From the NCBI GenBank assembly GCA_963969595.1, contig OZ018411.1, positions 7,194,501-7,258,500 on the forward strand: a DNA stretch of 64,000 nt. Direction: 5' to 3'. This document shows positions 22,055 through 33,979 of the stretch, in pieces. A program made the translations under genes and the position numbers. Numbering within the stretch: the first letter of the stretch is position 1; each line of letters opens with the position of its first letter. The DNA comes from Neckera pumila (Eukaryota > Streptophyta > Bryopsida > Hypnales > Neckeraceae). Below the pieces are notes generated by a model. The model did no database searches, was not told the origin of the DNA, and saw only the letters and a program-made list of their open reading frames with translations.

Positions 22055-24857
22055 ATTTATGGCATATGGTTTATAAGTGACAGCAGGAAACAAAACAACA
22101 ATAGAGCTATTATGACACTTCGATTAAACTTCAATAATATCAACAAGAATACCTCGGTCCTCTCTTGATGCGTAGGAAATGGTAATGGAGATCGTCTAGC
22201 AACCACATCTCTTAAGGTTTGTTGTTTTGAGATTTCCAGCTTCCGTTTAGCTTGCTCTTGGGATTGCTTCAATACGACTTGATTCAAATTTGGTGTCATG
22301 TGAATCTATCAATTAAATGATACAAGTTTTTTTAATGGGATGTTGACCATCTATATTTCTCATACATATATGACATATTGAGTATAGACGATGACTCTTG
22401 AGCCATTCGACCATAGATGTGAGCTTGCAACAGACTCAATTAACATGTATCTCGGCTGTTTCACGGAAATGTATTTTCTCTACCCATTCCAGGCCCTTGT
22501 CTGCATACACTACGTTAACCAATTTATCCTTCTGTGTGTTTTCTCAATTGTTTTACTACCAAAAAATAGATGGATACGGAAATTCAAATTACCAGGCATG
22601 GAACCAATCGGACTTTAAACGGTTGCATTCACAGTATGCATTTCGTACCTGCTGAGTGGAAGCACCAACTGAGACTGATGCTTCAGTGCCAGATACGGAG
22701 TGTCTTTTAACTGGAGTCTTTTGTCGATCCTGATTACAATGAGGCTTATCAAATTCTAAATTTGCCTCATTGTTCTCTTCATCTGAAAGGCTCCTCAGAT
22801 TTGTCTGGGAAGCTAGGGATTCCAACAAATTCTTCTCGGCTTCACTGAGCTCATTCCTGTGCTGCGTAGCAATCCCCTCGAGTTGCACCATTCTTTCGGG
22901 CACCTGTTGGACAACATAATTCCAACAGATGACGCATATGTGCCTTCACTTTAGATACTGACGACCTGCTGATATATCCATATAATGTTCGGGACCTATA
23001 AGTGCATAACAATCAGTGGAGCAACATGACGGATAGCCTACAGTTTCAGAAGCTTCCTGTGTTTTGCTATCCGTCCATGCTCCATAGCCTTGGCTAATGA
23101 GAGTAGTTATCAGTAATTGAATGACTGAATCGAGAATCCTTGGAGATGGGGTCGAAAACAAAGTTATTATGTAAGACAGATTTATGATAGGCCACATGAT
23201 GCTGGACTAAGTATATAACCGAATAAGATCATCCTCAACTGCCATAAGCGGTTCAGTACTAGTGCAACATTCGGTCATTGTCAAAAACTTACCACTGCCC
23301 GTATATGCGAGCCGATCCAAGACAGTGCAATGAACTCTCTCCTCATCTTCACTACCTAAGAGGCTAAGACATTCTGAGGCATGCAATAATAAAACTTGAC
23401 TGTACTATCTTGAAATCACTTATCCTTCGCAATGACTATTGAATTCCTATATGCGCGGCTGACGGAGAGTGGAACCTGATGGCTAGTATTCAGCATCTTA
23501 GTCCTTCCCGAGTCGACCAGTTCCAAAGCCTTCTGAATTGTTTTTCCACAAAAGTGCTCCATTTTTGCCAAATGCTGCAGAGAAGCTGCAGAGCTTTGCT
23601 GCATGGCTGATCTTGCAGTACAGATCAAGCGTAGAATCTCCTGCTCGGCAGCGATGGTTTTCAGAACTCCAGTATGAACATTCTGGAAATCCTCCATTTT
23701 CTTCACTTTGAGCTTCAGACTCTGTAATTTCTGATCTGATTCTCCCTGCTTTTCCCAAATAATAAGTGTAATGTATCAGTTCCACAAAACAAAGTACCAA
23801 CCTACAAGAGAGCTAAAATCATATTTTCCCCGGTCAGAGGAAACTAAGTTGTTTGCCGGGTTGGACGGTTCTTTATGAATGGCGGCAAACAAAGCACCGG
23901 TTACGCTACTGTATCATTCTCGTGAATGTGGGGATGGTGATATTCCTCAGGTTTGACAAGCATTTTGGATTAGAGTCAAAGCCTTCCAAACTATCGAATT
24001 ATACGATTCTCTAAAACCGATACTCTGAAAGAGGAAGAAACTCTTCTACAATAACACAACACAAGATCCTTCAAATATAGGCCAGTGAAGCTTACTTGAT
24101 ACCTTCGCATATCAGCTGTCAAAGCTTGCAAGCTGTGAGAAGCCTCTACCTTGAAAGCCTCCGTTGTAGTTAGAACAGACTCCACCTCTGCCTTTAATCC
24201 CTCAAATGCGGACTTCAGAACTCCTTGCTGTTCTCTTTCAATATTTCTCTCTTCCTAAAAAATGCATAGACCGGTTATGAACAGTCACAGATGGCAAGGA
24301 TTATAATGTATTAGGTGCCAAAATAAGGATACATGTGACACATTTAGATTGTAATCTATTTCGTATTTTATGCATGACTGTTTGACAATATATGTCTAAT
24401 ATGAACAGACCACTGGAATGAGGATCAACCCTTTGCAGCTTTCCCATTCCCTTACAGTCACTAAGCAGATCAATAATCTGAGTGGCTTCGTATGAACGCA
24501 AAATCGTGAGTCACCGCAGAACTCTAACAAATCTGAGAGCCAAGCCTAGCACTTCAAAAGGATCATTACGATGGAGTCATAATTGCCACAGCTTACCTCA
24601 AGCTTCACGTTAAGTTTGAGGGCTTCTTGTAAGCCAGCTTCCGTTGCATTCAGCTTTGACCTCAAGTCTTTCATCTCGTTCAAAATGCTTTCCGAAGGAG
24701 GCCGAATCGCCTGATCTATTTCCGAAATCTTAATACGGTTTTTCAGTAGCTGAATCTCCCCATCCTTGTGTGCGATCTCCTTCTCAAGGCCTTTCAGACT
24801 TGAGAGTGCTTTTAAGAACATTTCTTTCCATGAGTTTGCTGCTTCGCTCTCTTCCAT
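22055..24857 (-). CDS. Unrecognised coiled-coil protein, at least five exons, 3' end unclear
   Basis: Five exons join in phase 0 on the minus strand: 24857-24597, 24254-24096, 23745-23476, 22903-22649 and from 22305 on. They give roughly 330-400 residues. Exon 1 begins MEESEAANSWKEMFLKALSS, then a helical stretch with heptad-like leucines (LKGLEKEIAHKDGEIQLLK). Exons 2-3 continue as Q/E/K-rich helix (MRRYQ; LQSLKLKVKKMEDFQNV). Exon 4 has NELSEAEKNLLESLASQ and then a low-complexity basic stretch (TPVKRHSVSG). Exon 5 ends near ARRSPLPFPTHQER; a possible donor follows (GAG|GTATTC), so the final exon may lie lower. The exon 3 donor (CAG|GTTCCA) is the weakest junction. I do not recognise the family. 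It is divergent from the bilin reductase gene, with their starts 1.9 kb apart. Confidence 0.65.
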
Positions 24858-25065
24858 TTTTCCTCATTCCAGTTTCAACTTATCTTGACATCTTCTGCGT
24901 TAAAAACCACACAGTCGTGAACAACTAATGAGCAGGAAAATATATATCAAGTTATAAACACTAATTTTCAAGAGAATTCAATACCCGGAGGAATATGACA
25001 TCAAGAGAAGGACCACCTCTCACGACAAAACCGAGACGCATAATCCTTGCAACAAATTCTCTTCA

Positions 25066-25710
25066 TTAACCCCTAAATGCCCAAGGCCTATTTTGGGCTT
25101 CCTAGAATTTGCTCTAAATTGAACAAAATGCCAACATTTTGATAAGTTGTATCAATTTTTTTTGAATTGTAACCATTCAAATTCAAACTAGACATGTTAG
25201 AGATCTCATAGGAAAAGAAAACACAACAATATCACTTATAGAGTGAAAGATTACAATGTTTGACCATGAGGGTGCTAAAACTGCAAAAATCTTTCAATCT
25301 TCTTTATACAAATGAAATCTAAAAAGTTGGTGACCAAGAAAATATGAGGTTAAAGGGCCTAACTCGTATAACCTCAATCAATTTATGGCTTCTTAAAATC
25401 TACTCTACAATTTTTTTAAATGAATTTTGAATGTGAATTCTTCTCCAAGATCTAGTGTATTTGAGGCTCATTTCCAAGAGCTCTCAACACTAGGGGAAGT
25501 CAAGATTGCAATGGGTACCCTTGTACAAAAACTTGAATAGAAAAATCACTATCATTTATTTTCAAGATCGGATTTTTGGTGCTAACACTAGACTTCAAGA
25601 AGAACTTTCTAAAAATATAAACTACTAAAAATAGCAACTTGGTCAGGTTTAATTTAACTTCAAAGTTTTGCAAACACCAGATTTTGGTGCCTCGGGAATT
25701 TAGGGGTTAA
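25066..25710. mobile_element. TTAA-family element, 637 bp, clean ends
   Basis: TTAA at 25066-25069 and 25707-25710 flank the element. The left end is CCCCTAAATGCCCAAGGC and the right end, reverse complemented, CCCCTAAATTCCCGAGGC. This is the best-preserved inverted-repeat pair of the family. It lies in the divergent region between the coiled-coil gene and the bilin reductase gene. Confidence 0.8.
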
Positions 25711-26767
25711 AAGAGCTGAAAGCAATAAACTGGAGATTCGACAGTGATCAGTTTCCTGAACATAGACATGGACGAAGCACTCGAAAAGATCATGAAGCTC
25801 GATTACAAGCACGGATTACAGGCCAGGAGGAAAGCACAACCTCGGATTTTTCACATGCATATGACGACAAAGCAGGAATTTCCCGTAGAAGCACCATCAC
25901 ACTCGCTTCTCCAAGGAATCCGAAGAGCGCGTGCGAGTGAACAACGCCAGAAAAAACGCGGTCTCATCACAGCACTAACGGTTCAATTCCCTTCAATCCA
26001 AGTACAGCAAATACGACCTTGACATGCGTTTTCGTAAAATATACTCCGTATTGAAAATTGTTTTCCGTTTCATCAAAGACTAGAGACCGAAGAATCGGGA
26101 AGCACAAGCGGTTAAGTAAGACAGTCCGTTTCCTTTCAAGCCTAAAGCTGATAATCAATGGCAGTCCAATTTTAAAATCGAACATCTCCGCACTCGCCAT
26201 ACACCAGCATTTCAACTTCAGAAATATCTTCGAGGCAGCATGGAAGTTGAAACTCCTAAAATCGAAATGCCTTCTTCGCAGTTTCCAACAACAAAAACAT
26301 GAGCGTCTCTCAAGAATGGAGGGAAGGCCAAGAAGCAGAAGACGGTCACAGGTGAGGACCACGGTCGCAGACTCAGAGAATCACGGTCGTAGATCTGGTG
26401 CGGTGAGCTATGAGGTTGCAGACGGTCATAGATGAGAACCTCCGATTCCACGGTCGTAGATCCTAAGCGGCTATACAAGCTCTCGAACCGACGAACCTCA
26501 TCCGTGCAATGGATGTCATCCTAAGGATGAAAATATCTTCCTGGCAGGCTGCTCTACCCAGCCGTTTTAGCTTTGGAAGGCAACTCCGCCGACTTCATAA
26601 CTTGTGGAAATTGCTTTTCTGTTTTGAGATTTGTTGTTGACGATGTGTACGTTTGCGGTTGAAGATTTAGTCGAGATTTCCGAGTTGGGAAGCGTCTTAT
26701 CTGGAGAAATTTAGCTTGGGAAACTCATCTCTCTCATGCGCACGGAGGTGAAGCAGCAGCAGCAGCA
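25711..26767. other. Divergent upstream region of the coiled-coil and bilin reductase genes
   Basis: This is less AT-rich than the surrounding spacer. A 92-codon + ORF (25744-26022) and opposing ORFs around 26000-26470 have no recognisable domains and I do not call them genes. The motif ACGGTC(A/G)(C/T)AG occurs five times between about 26342 and 26461. The last 100-150 bp, including gcagcagcagcagca before the ATG at 26768, are probably the 5' leader of the bilin reductase. Confidence 0.45.
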
Positions 26768-29700
26768 ATGGCTCTGGTGAGCTCGCATTGGGGGCGCATT
26801 CTGGGTCACCTCCAAACGGGTGTGGAGAAGAAGCTTGATGTTCACCAGCAGAACACAGCCGGGACGACGTTTTGGGGCTCGGATGGCATTGGCTCGTGTA
26901 GTGCAGCGGCTTTGTTTGCGGCGACAGAGGACCGCGGTAGGTTAGGCGGATGTGGGAGAGCGTGGTTTCAGAGGCGGGAGCGGTGTCCAGGAATCCAGTA
27001 TCAACGTCCGGTGCAAACAAGGGCTAGAAGCGTTGTCGTGCGCAGCGCTGCCTTGGACGGGAAGGATGTTGAGTGTGCTGGAAACGAGGGATTGTTTGAT
27101 AAGTTTCTGGAGCACGCTGTTGAGGCGGTGTCCCAGCGCATAGATGTATCTCCGCTTCCTTGTCAGGTACATCTTTTTCCTATTTTGCGCCTCTTGGTCG
27201 AGGCGTTCACGATGCGTTTTTAGAGTTTAGCTTTCAAGACAAGGAGCTAAGGCTCCCTGTCGTGACATGTTCGTGCGGTGGGCTTCCGACGGCCATCTGA
27301 CTGAATATTTGAAGAATTTTTCTCTGTGCCTCTCAAATATCTGTCAACCCTGCGGTAAGTGACAAGAAATTGAAACAGAGCGTGCAGGAAACCCATTCTT
27401 ATTTGAGCTTACAAGAAATGGCATGTGAGACCGATTCGTTTAAGTTTCAGGCTTCAGGCTTCAGCTCAGCCACAAATCCGTCGGAATATTCTTGGTGATT
27501 TGAACTAGAAGAAGACGTGCATTCTACACTAGAATGCAGCAGGGATGTTTAAAGGGTGATCTGTTGGCTGATCATCTCGTATAATCTGAAAAGTGACGAT
27601 AGTAATATAAGGTTAGGGAAGAATGACAAACGCGGGATTCTGTGATTAATTTCAAGCTTTTGACAGATTCGTGAGAACGAAGACTACAACTTAGCAAGAC
27701 GTAAATTTGCGTAGTCAGAAGTCTTCGGTTTTCTTTACTGCCTGGGATGTCAAGCTGTATCTGTATCTGGAGCTTATGAATTTTGACACTTTGCCTGCAT
27801 GTTGTATCCTGTCACCGTTGCCCTACTTCCCGCCTAGGGTTTATGGGTTTATCTTGCAACGTTGCGGAAGTGCATCTACAGCTTGGAAACGTTGCAAGGT
27901 TGAACAGTTGAAGGAATGTTTTGCAGAAAGTGTCCTGGATGCATTTTTTAGCTTATCTCTTCGGGAGATGATTCTCACCTGAACTCGCTTTTTGGATATC
28001 GTGGCAGGACGAATTTCGAGACATGGTGGCTATGGATGGACAGTCTGTGACCAAGAATGTGGCTCTTGAGTCCTCAGAACTGCGTCTTTTTCGATGTGCA
28101 ACCATCAATGGTGGAGAAACCATGCAGGTCTTCTACGAGTTCCTCACTCCCCCTAGTCTGTTCGAATGGAAGCTCACATCATGTTTAGCAGCGTAATATA
28201 TCCGTCGCTGTATGGATATGAGAACATTTTGCTCCAGAATAGGTCTCTTCTAGACATGTTTTAGTTAATTGTGGCCTGTTTTACGTTGAAAATTAGACCC
28301 TATGGATGTGATGTTGGCAATGATCAGTCCATTACATAGATTGATTCCATCGTAACTTCCAGTCTTCTGTCAAGAATCTTCTTGGAATTACAAGTCATCC
28401 CCATTTGAGCAATTTCATCCTCTGGACACTTCGTTTATTCCTTTTGTGTCAAGATTTGCAGTGCTATATCTCTGGATCATGGTGAATAGAACCATCTGGT
28501 TGTAGCTGACGAGGTTCGGTAGTGTGCAGGTGTTAAATGTGGCGATATGTGCTCGTCCTGAGTATGACCTTCCAATCTTCTGTGCTGATTTTTTCTCGAC
28601 TCCCAGGATGAGCATAGTGGTTCTGTAAGTATGCGATCCCTCTTGTATAGCTGCAATTGATACAGTACCTCTAAATAGAGGAAAACGTGCAGTACCTTGA
28701 TGATTTAGAGTTGTGTTCGACAATGTTGGTTTTTCGCAATGTCCGGACTTCCAATATGTGCATGACATGTGTAGCTATTGTTGATGGTTGATTTACTTAG
28801 CTCCAATTGCTAGTCGTTTAACTCGGTGCTCTACATGTTTGTGTGTGTAGAGACTTGAATCCCTTGTACAATACAGAGCAAAGGCCAGATTACAAAGCCA
28901 AGTATTTTTCTCGCTTATTCCCACTCGGTAATAAATATGCAGAGGTAATAACCTGACAGTAGTGAGAATTTGAAAAATGAGTATGTATAAGGAGATATAT
29001 TTATTTTTTCGAGGCAATGCTTTTGAAGAGAAAACAATAAAAGAAATATTCAATGATTTGTATTCAATGATGAGTTGTATTCAATGATACTTGGCTTTGA
29101 CTATTGGTAATAACAAATATTTTCTATCATCAAAGCTCCGCATTTTCGAAAAGGGTATACGGAAAATTACAGTCGAGAACAGCATGATTGGCATTTTATA
29201 TGAGTCGGCCCTTTCTCATTTTATAAGTACGGAGTAGTTCATTTTGCTAGAAGGCGTGGATTCGTTGAGGTGTACTTGATTTGATGGGTTTTTTGCATTG
29301 ATTGCAGTTGCTACCATGGGGTGACAAACTTACATCAGAGTCGATCCAATTTTTTTCACCGATTGTGGTATGGACAAGGCCTGGAAGTCGTGAAGACATC
29401 CGAGGAACTGTGTTCTCTGCTTTTAAAGAATACCTTGCGGTACACCTTCGCACACTTAAGTTGGACTTTAAATTAGAAACTATTTGTTCATACATGATTG
29501 TACTGATGTAGCTACCATAGAGGACAGGACGCAAGGAACACGAGGCTAAAATTGTGGTAAATCACAAAATAATGTTGAAATTGTGAAGGTTTAGAGACCT
29601 TTAGTTTGTGGTCATGTATTGTCTTGATCATGACCTGACTGTGATCGCATCAGAAGAACGATTTTATATTCGGTATGGGATCGAGCTCCTTTTCTAAACT

Positions 29701-31421
29701 ATGGTCAAACCTTTATTAGTTACTGTAGGCTCCAATACTACTGTCACCATTCTGGACGAATGGAAAGAAGGTTTTAGGACTTACGACTGATTGAAATATG
29801 TGAGCGGACTATTATGGAACTTTTTGAAGGTGCTTTTCATTACTATGGTTAATCGCAGTAGATATCAGTGAAGTCATTGAATTCTAAACTTCATCCCTAT
29901 TTCATATCACAAAAATGCCAAGTGCTAATGTATTCTCCATGCAAACTTCTTTGTCTCCCATTTTGCTCAATGCATTGACTTTCAACGAGTTAGTTGAAAG
30001 CCGCTGAGTAGAGGACTCTGCTGAGGCTAAGTTATGTTGAGATAGGAGAATCGGGAATGGGGAGAGCACACAACTGCGACCTTATTTGGTAAGTTTATTC
30101 TATTTGAACACGTAAAAGATCTGGCTATTGGATGTGTACAGGCTTGGTTAGACATGGTAGAGATAGCAGAACCATCCAACGATGCAGTGGAAATTGCTGA
30201 GAACCGAGAGTCGCATCATCGCTACTTGCAGTGGCGTGCTACGAAGGTACTCTCATCAAGCTCAAGCAAATAATTTTTGAGGCGGTAAAGATACCTGCAA
30301 AATAAATTGACAAATCTTCTATTGTGTTTTAGCGTCAGTGTAATGCTCTTGAATGTGAACTGAATAATTTCCGTGTGCAGGATCCTGGAAGGTATATCTT
30401 GACGCGTCTATTTGGGGAGGACCTGTGCGAGGTAAACTCCCTTGCAATAGTGTCATGGCATCTGAGTTTGTTGGAATTCTTTGTGGGACTGAGTGCAAAA
30501 TGCAGGTATCCGTTTACTTATGAGAAAATCCTATTGAAGCATTGTGTGTCTGGGGTTGGAAATTGGTCTTAAATAGTGCCGTAAATAGACAAATTGTAGG
30601 CATGCCCATCATTCTCGAATGAATCGCTAAATAGATTCTAGATCTCTCATGTCTTGAAGGAATAATCAATTAGATATAAGAAGCTCCTTTAATTTTCCTC
30701 TAGAGGGTATATGTTATTTCTACTTCAACCTCCTTATCCAAATTGTCATGTAGACTCTTAAGATAGTATCGAAGGAGAACCCAAGTCTAACAGTCTCCTA
30801 ATTGTAACATCCTAAAATCTTGGAGATCTCACTTATGGGTTATGAAAATTTACACCACTTAACCTTCACATTTGGGTCCTTAAAAAATCGTTAAACCCTT
30901 CGTAGCTTTTGCTCGCAGTAATCAAATTATACTTACTTGGGTGTGTGGCCTCCTTTCAATATCTAAGGAGAGTGAAAAAATATATCATCCATGCAAAGTG
31001 TCGGTTTGGGGTTGTCTTGCCTTAAGGCAAGACCGTTAGAGTATCTAATTGTGACGCTTCCATAATTGCGACACAGAAGACGATGGCACCAAGATTTTAA
31101 AATCAGAACGAAAAGTCTCTTCTGTAGTCGGCAAACCTTCGTTATGACAGTGTCTGTAATAGGCATAGTTACCTTACTTTAGTATGCATTGTGTGCAAAA
31201 TTTCTGATTTGTATATGTTTGTGTGGTGCATTGTGCAGAAATACATAACTGAGTTCTTGTTTTATGGGGTAAATACTCTTGGGGAGAAGGAGTTTTTAGA
31301 CTACTTCCCTGAATATAGAGGAGCTGATGGGGGTATTGTTAAGCAACGTAGCGTGGCTGGAAAGGCTTTTGGAGAACGTCCTTGGAATAAGGATGGGATC
31401 TTCACCCCTTGTCTAGTCTGA
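26768..31421 (+). CDS. HY2: Ferredoxin-dependent bilin reductase, phytochromobilin synthase type
   Basis: The enzyme reduces biliverdin IXa with electrons from ferredoxin to make the phytochrome chromophore, in plastids. Eight exons join in phase: 26768-27166, 28008-28127, 28530-28624, 28851-28944, 29308-29439, 30142-30246, 30381-30431 and 31239-31421. They give 392 residues. The first 90 or so are a basic, Ser/Arg-rich transit-peptide-like region. Family motifs follow in order: RCATINGGETMQ, EYDLPIFCADFF, IVVLDLNPLY (its Asp corresponds to the catalytic Asp of PcyA-type reductases), LPWGDKLTSESI, FFSPIVVWTR, FSAFKEYLAAWL and FLDYFPEYR near the C terminus. FCADFF and VVLDLNPL place it with HY2 and the related PUBS rather than PcyA; deciding between them or the exact bilin product needs phylogeny or an assay. 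Intron 1 is 841 bp. Confidence 0.94.
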
Positions 31422-31749
31422 GTACGTGGCGTGACTAGGCAGAGTGTAAATTAAGAATTTCGGATCATACAGAATGCTTTACTTCATGTTTAGTTGTATA
31501 TATTGAGGTTTTTAGGAACAGATTTAGGTCATCTGAAAAACACAGAAAACACAGAATTTTGATCGAGATCTTGTTTTTTGCACTTTGAATATCCACAGCA
31601 AGTTCCAACTTGCAGTACTGCTCCATCTGGCTATCTGTAGGGGCATTACATGAGAGCATCACAACTGCTCGCCCCAAGAATGCTAGCACTTGAGTTGGAT
31701 GAAAAATGCTCATGAAAAATGCATGTATAACTTTTAAGTTTAACCCTTT

Positions 31750-32592
31750 AACCCTAGAAGGACACCATGGACACTAAGTGTCCGATGGATGACAGAGAAT
31801 CATTGTATGTAGGATGGATGTGTAGATTTTCATCCTTAGGAGTTTTTTGTGAACAGGGAAGGTCTTGCACAATAGTTTGATCTCTAATGAATGCTCTTAG
31901 GTTTTTTTAAGCAAATGTTTCTCATGGTTTCAAAAAGGTAGATTTTCCAACCCATCTTTTGGGGGTTAACTTTGGAGGGGTTTAATCCTTGATGACAAAA
32001 GGTAGTCACCAAAATACTCCAATTATTTGATCAATAGATGTATCATTTGTTTCTATAGTTTACATTGAAGTCATCCATTGAACCTTTTAGGTTTGCAACA
32101 TCCTTGTATGGTTATAGACTACAAAAATATTTGTGGTTGAAAAATGAATCAATTGGAGAACATCGTGAGAGTGGTGATGAACTTGGTTTGAAGCCATGAA
32201 GAATAGATTTGTGGATGAGAATTATGCATCAAACAAGAAAAAATACAATATGATTTGGATAAAACATTACAAAAATTTTTAGCCTTCAAAGGGGCTGCAA
32301 CTTGCGGTGCAATTAGGGGAAAAAAAAATAAAAAATAAAATAAAATGAAATTTGAGATCTAACGTGGCATACGGGGTGCCACGTCAGCGCCATGTCAGAT
32401 TGGGAAAATTTTTAATTCTTTTTTCAAAAAAAGAAAATATTGTTTTTTTAATTTTTTTTAATTGCACCCCGAGGTGCCAAAAATCACAAACTGACGGCCC
32501 CTTTTGAGGCTGAAATTCTTCCTAATGAACCTATGAACTAGGGAACTAAAGTAGCCACATCAAAAACTGCCATTTTTTTTGGTCCTACCATC
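31750..32592. mobile_element. TTAA-family element with nested MITE, right end decayed
   Basis: The left end is TTAACCCTAGAAGGACACC, directly preceded by another TTAACCC at about 31741. The right end, reverse complemented, contains GGACC, an A run and ATGGCAGTTTTTGATG, like the right end of the 19.8-kb copy. Just inside the left end GGACACTAAGTGTCC is a near-perfect 15-base palindrome (about 31770-31784). The 32265-32527 part is a separate nested MITE. Confidence 0.55.
32265..32527. mobile_element. CATTAG-family MITE, 263 bp
   Basis: The left end is CATTACAAAAATTTTTAGCC and the right end, reverse complemented, CATTAGGAAGAATTTCAGCC. Both continue TCAAA(A)GGGGC for an inverted repeat of roughly 38 bp. 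The centre contains ggcatacggggtgccacgtc, itself a small foldback. Confidence 0.75.
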
Positions 32593-33687
32593 TCTTGAGG
32601 TCAAATTCCAAAAAGACAAAATTTAATGAATTTGTTAGTGACCTCAAGAGAATGTCAACCCAAGTTGTTTTGTGAATTTTCAATAATCTTCTCGAGTAAT
32701 ATTTTGCAAATTTTAAAGTTGAAAGCATAGACTGATACCTCTCATTTGATTGCTTAGTTTTGAAAGAATGTGGTGGTTTGGAGGGATGTAAGGTATCCTC
32801 ACCCTTTTGCAATACAAGTAGTTTGCTACCAGTTAGAATAGAATTCTTCACAACCTCTCAGTGACCTAAATATGCTCTTTTTTAGACCCAAATATGACAC
32901 CATTATTTTGCTCAAATTAAGCTAGTTTTCTAAAGCAATCATTGGAAGTTGAAGATTTATTTGAAGCAGCTGATGAGAGTTAAAGCATCTTGTACTTTGG
33001 AGATGTCCGATTAAAGGTAGTCTACTATCTTTATTTTTGTCTTCACTTCATTCTATTATTTTTGTTCTAGTTTCATTCCACTATTTTTGTTTTAGCATCA
33101 ATATTATGCTATTTTAGTTTGGGTTTTACTCCATGAATTCTAGTCATGGCTTTAATTTAGATTGTAACTTCAAACGGACCCCATATTTGTAAAAATGAAT
33201 CTTATTTGTGTTAAATAAATTCCAAAGGTCACTCCAGAAAATCAACTATATCCATTCCAACCAGAAGATCATTAATCTATTTATTTTGGAATAAATTTTT
33301 TACTATAAAAATTTAAAATACCACAGCTATTAAATAGTTTTGAAACTTTGAAAACTAAACTAAAAAATTTTAATTAAAAAAAAAAATTTAAGTCTGTAGG
33401 CCAATTTTTTGTAGAAAAGGTCTCAAAACTTCCCATTTCTGCTGCTTCCACCCAAAAAAACATTTAAAAAATAAAATCTAACATAGGATCTTGTACTTCA
33501 CTTATTTGAGATCATGTGGTAAAAATTTCATCAAATTTGACTATACGGATTGGAAGATATTAGCATTCAACGTTGGACAAAAAGTTTTTTTCAAGAATAT
33601 GGTTATATTGGCCAAAAAACAAGATTGTCCATAACTTTCTCATCACTAGTCCAAATAGAATGAATCAAAGCTTCAAATGTAGAAAAT
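32593..33687. other. Gene-free repeat-derived DNA
   Basis: No coding exon series is seen. From about 33480 the sequence follows the interior of the 18.3-kb TTAA element (aggatcttgtacttcac, ggattggaagatattagc, cataactttctcatcac), so at least the last 200 bp are a diverged copy whose ends I cannot fix. Confidence 0.5.
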
Positions 33688-33979
33688 TATTAGAAGAGAT
33701 TTGAGGCCTCTAAGAGACTGCAAGTTATCATGCATTCCCAGACTACAACATAGGATAACTACTGGTTGATGTGGCCAAGAGTGTGCTACGCCATTTTTGA
33801 AAAATAAAAAGATAAAAAATAAATTTTTTTGGCTTAAAATGATATTTGGGAGAGATTTTTTTTTTTCAATTTTTCAAAAAAAAAAATTCGAATAGCCCAT
33901 ACCGACTGTTTGTAGAATCGGAATAGATTTAGGAACGGGTCTGAAACGACCCTCCAGTGCCTTCAAATCTCCCCTAGTG
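33688..33979. mobile_element. CATTAG-family MITE, about 292 bp
   Basis: The left end is (TA)TTAGAAGAGATTTGAGGCC and the right end, reverse complemented, CACTAGGGGAGATTTGAAGG. The interior matches the 62.1-kb copy along its length: agactgcaagttatc, tgatgtgg, a poly-A/T core, then ggaacgggtctgaaacgaccc. The two copies are in the same orientation. Confidence 0.75.

Noticed and set aside
25744..26022. 92-codon plus ORF as a gene
   Set aside because: No domain, no good start context and no supporting neighbours; it lies in the divergent upstream region.
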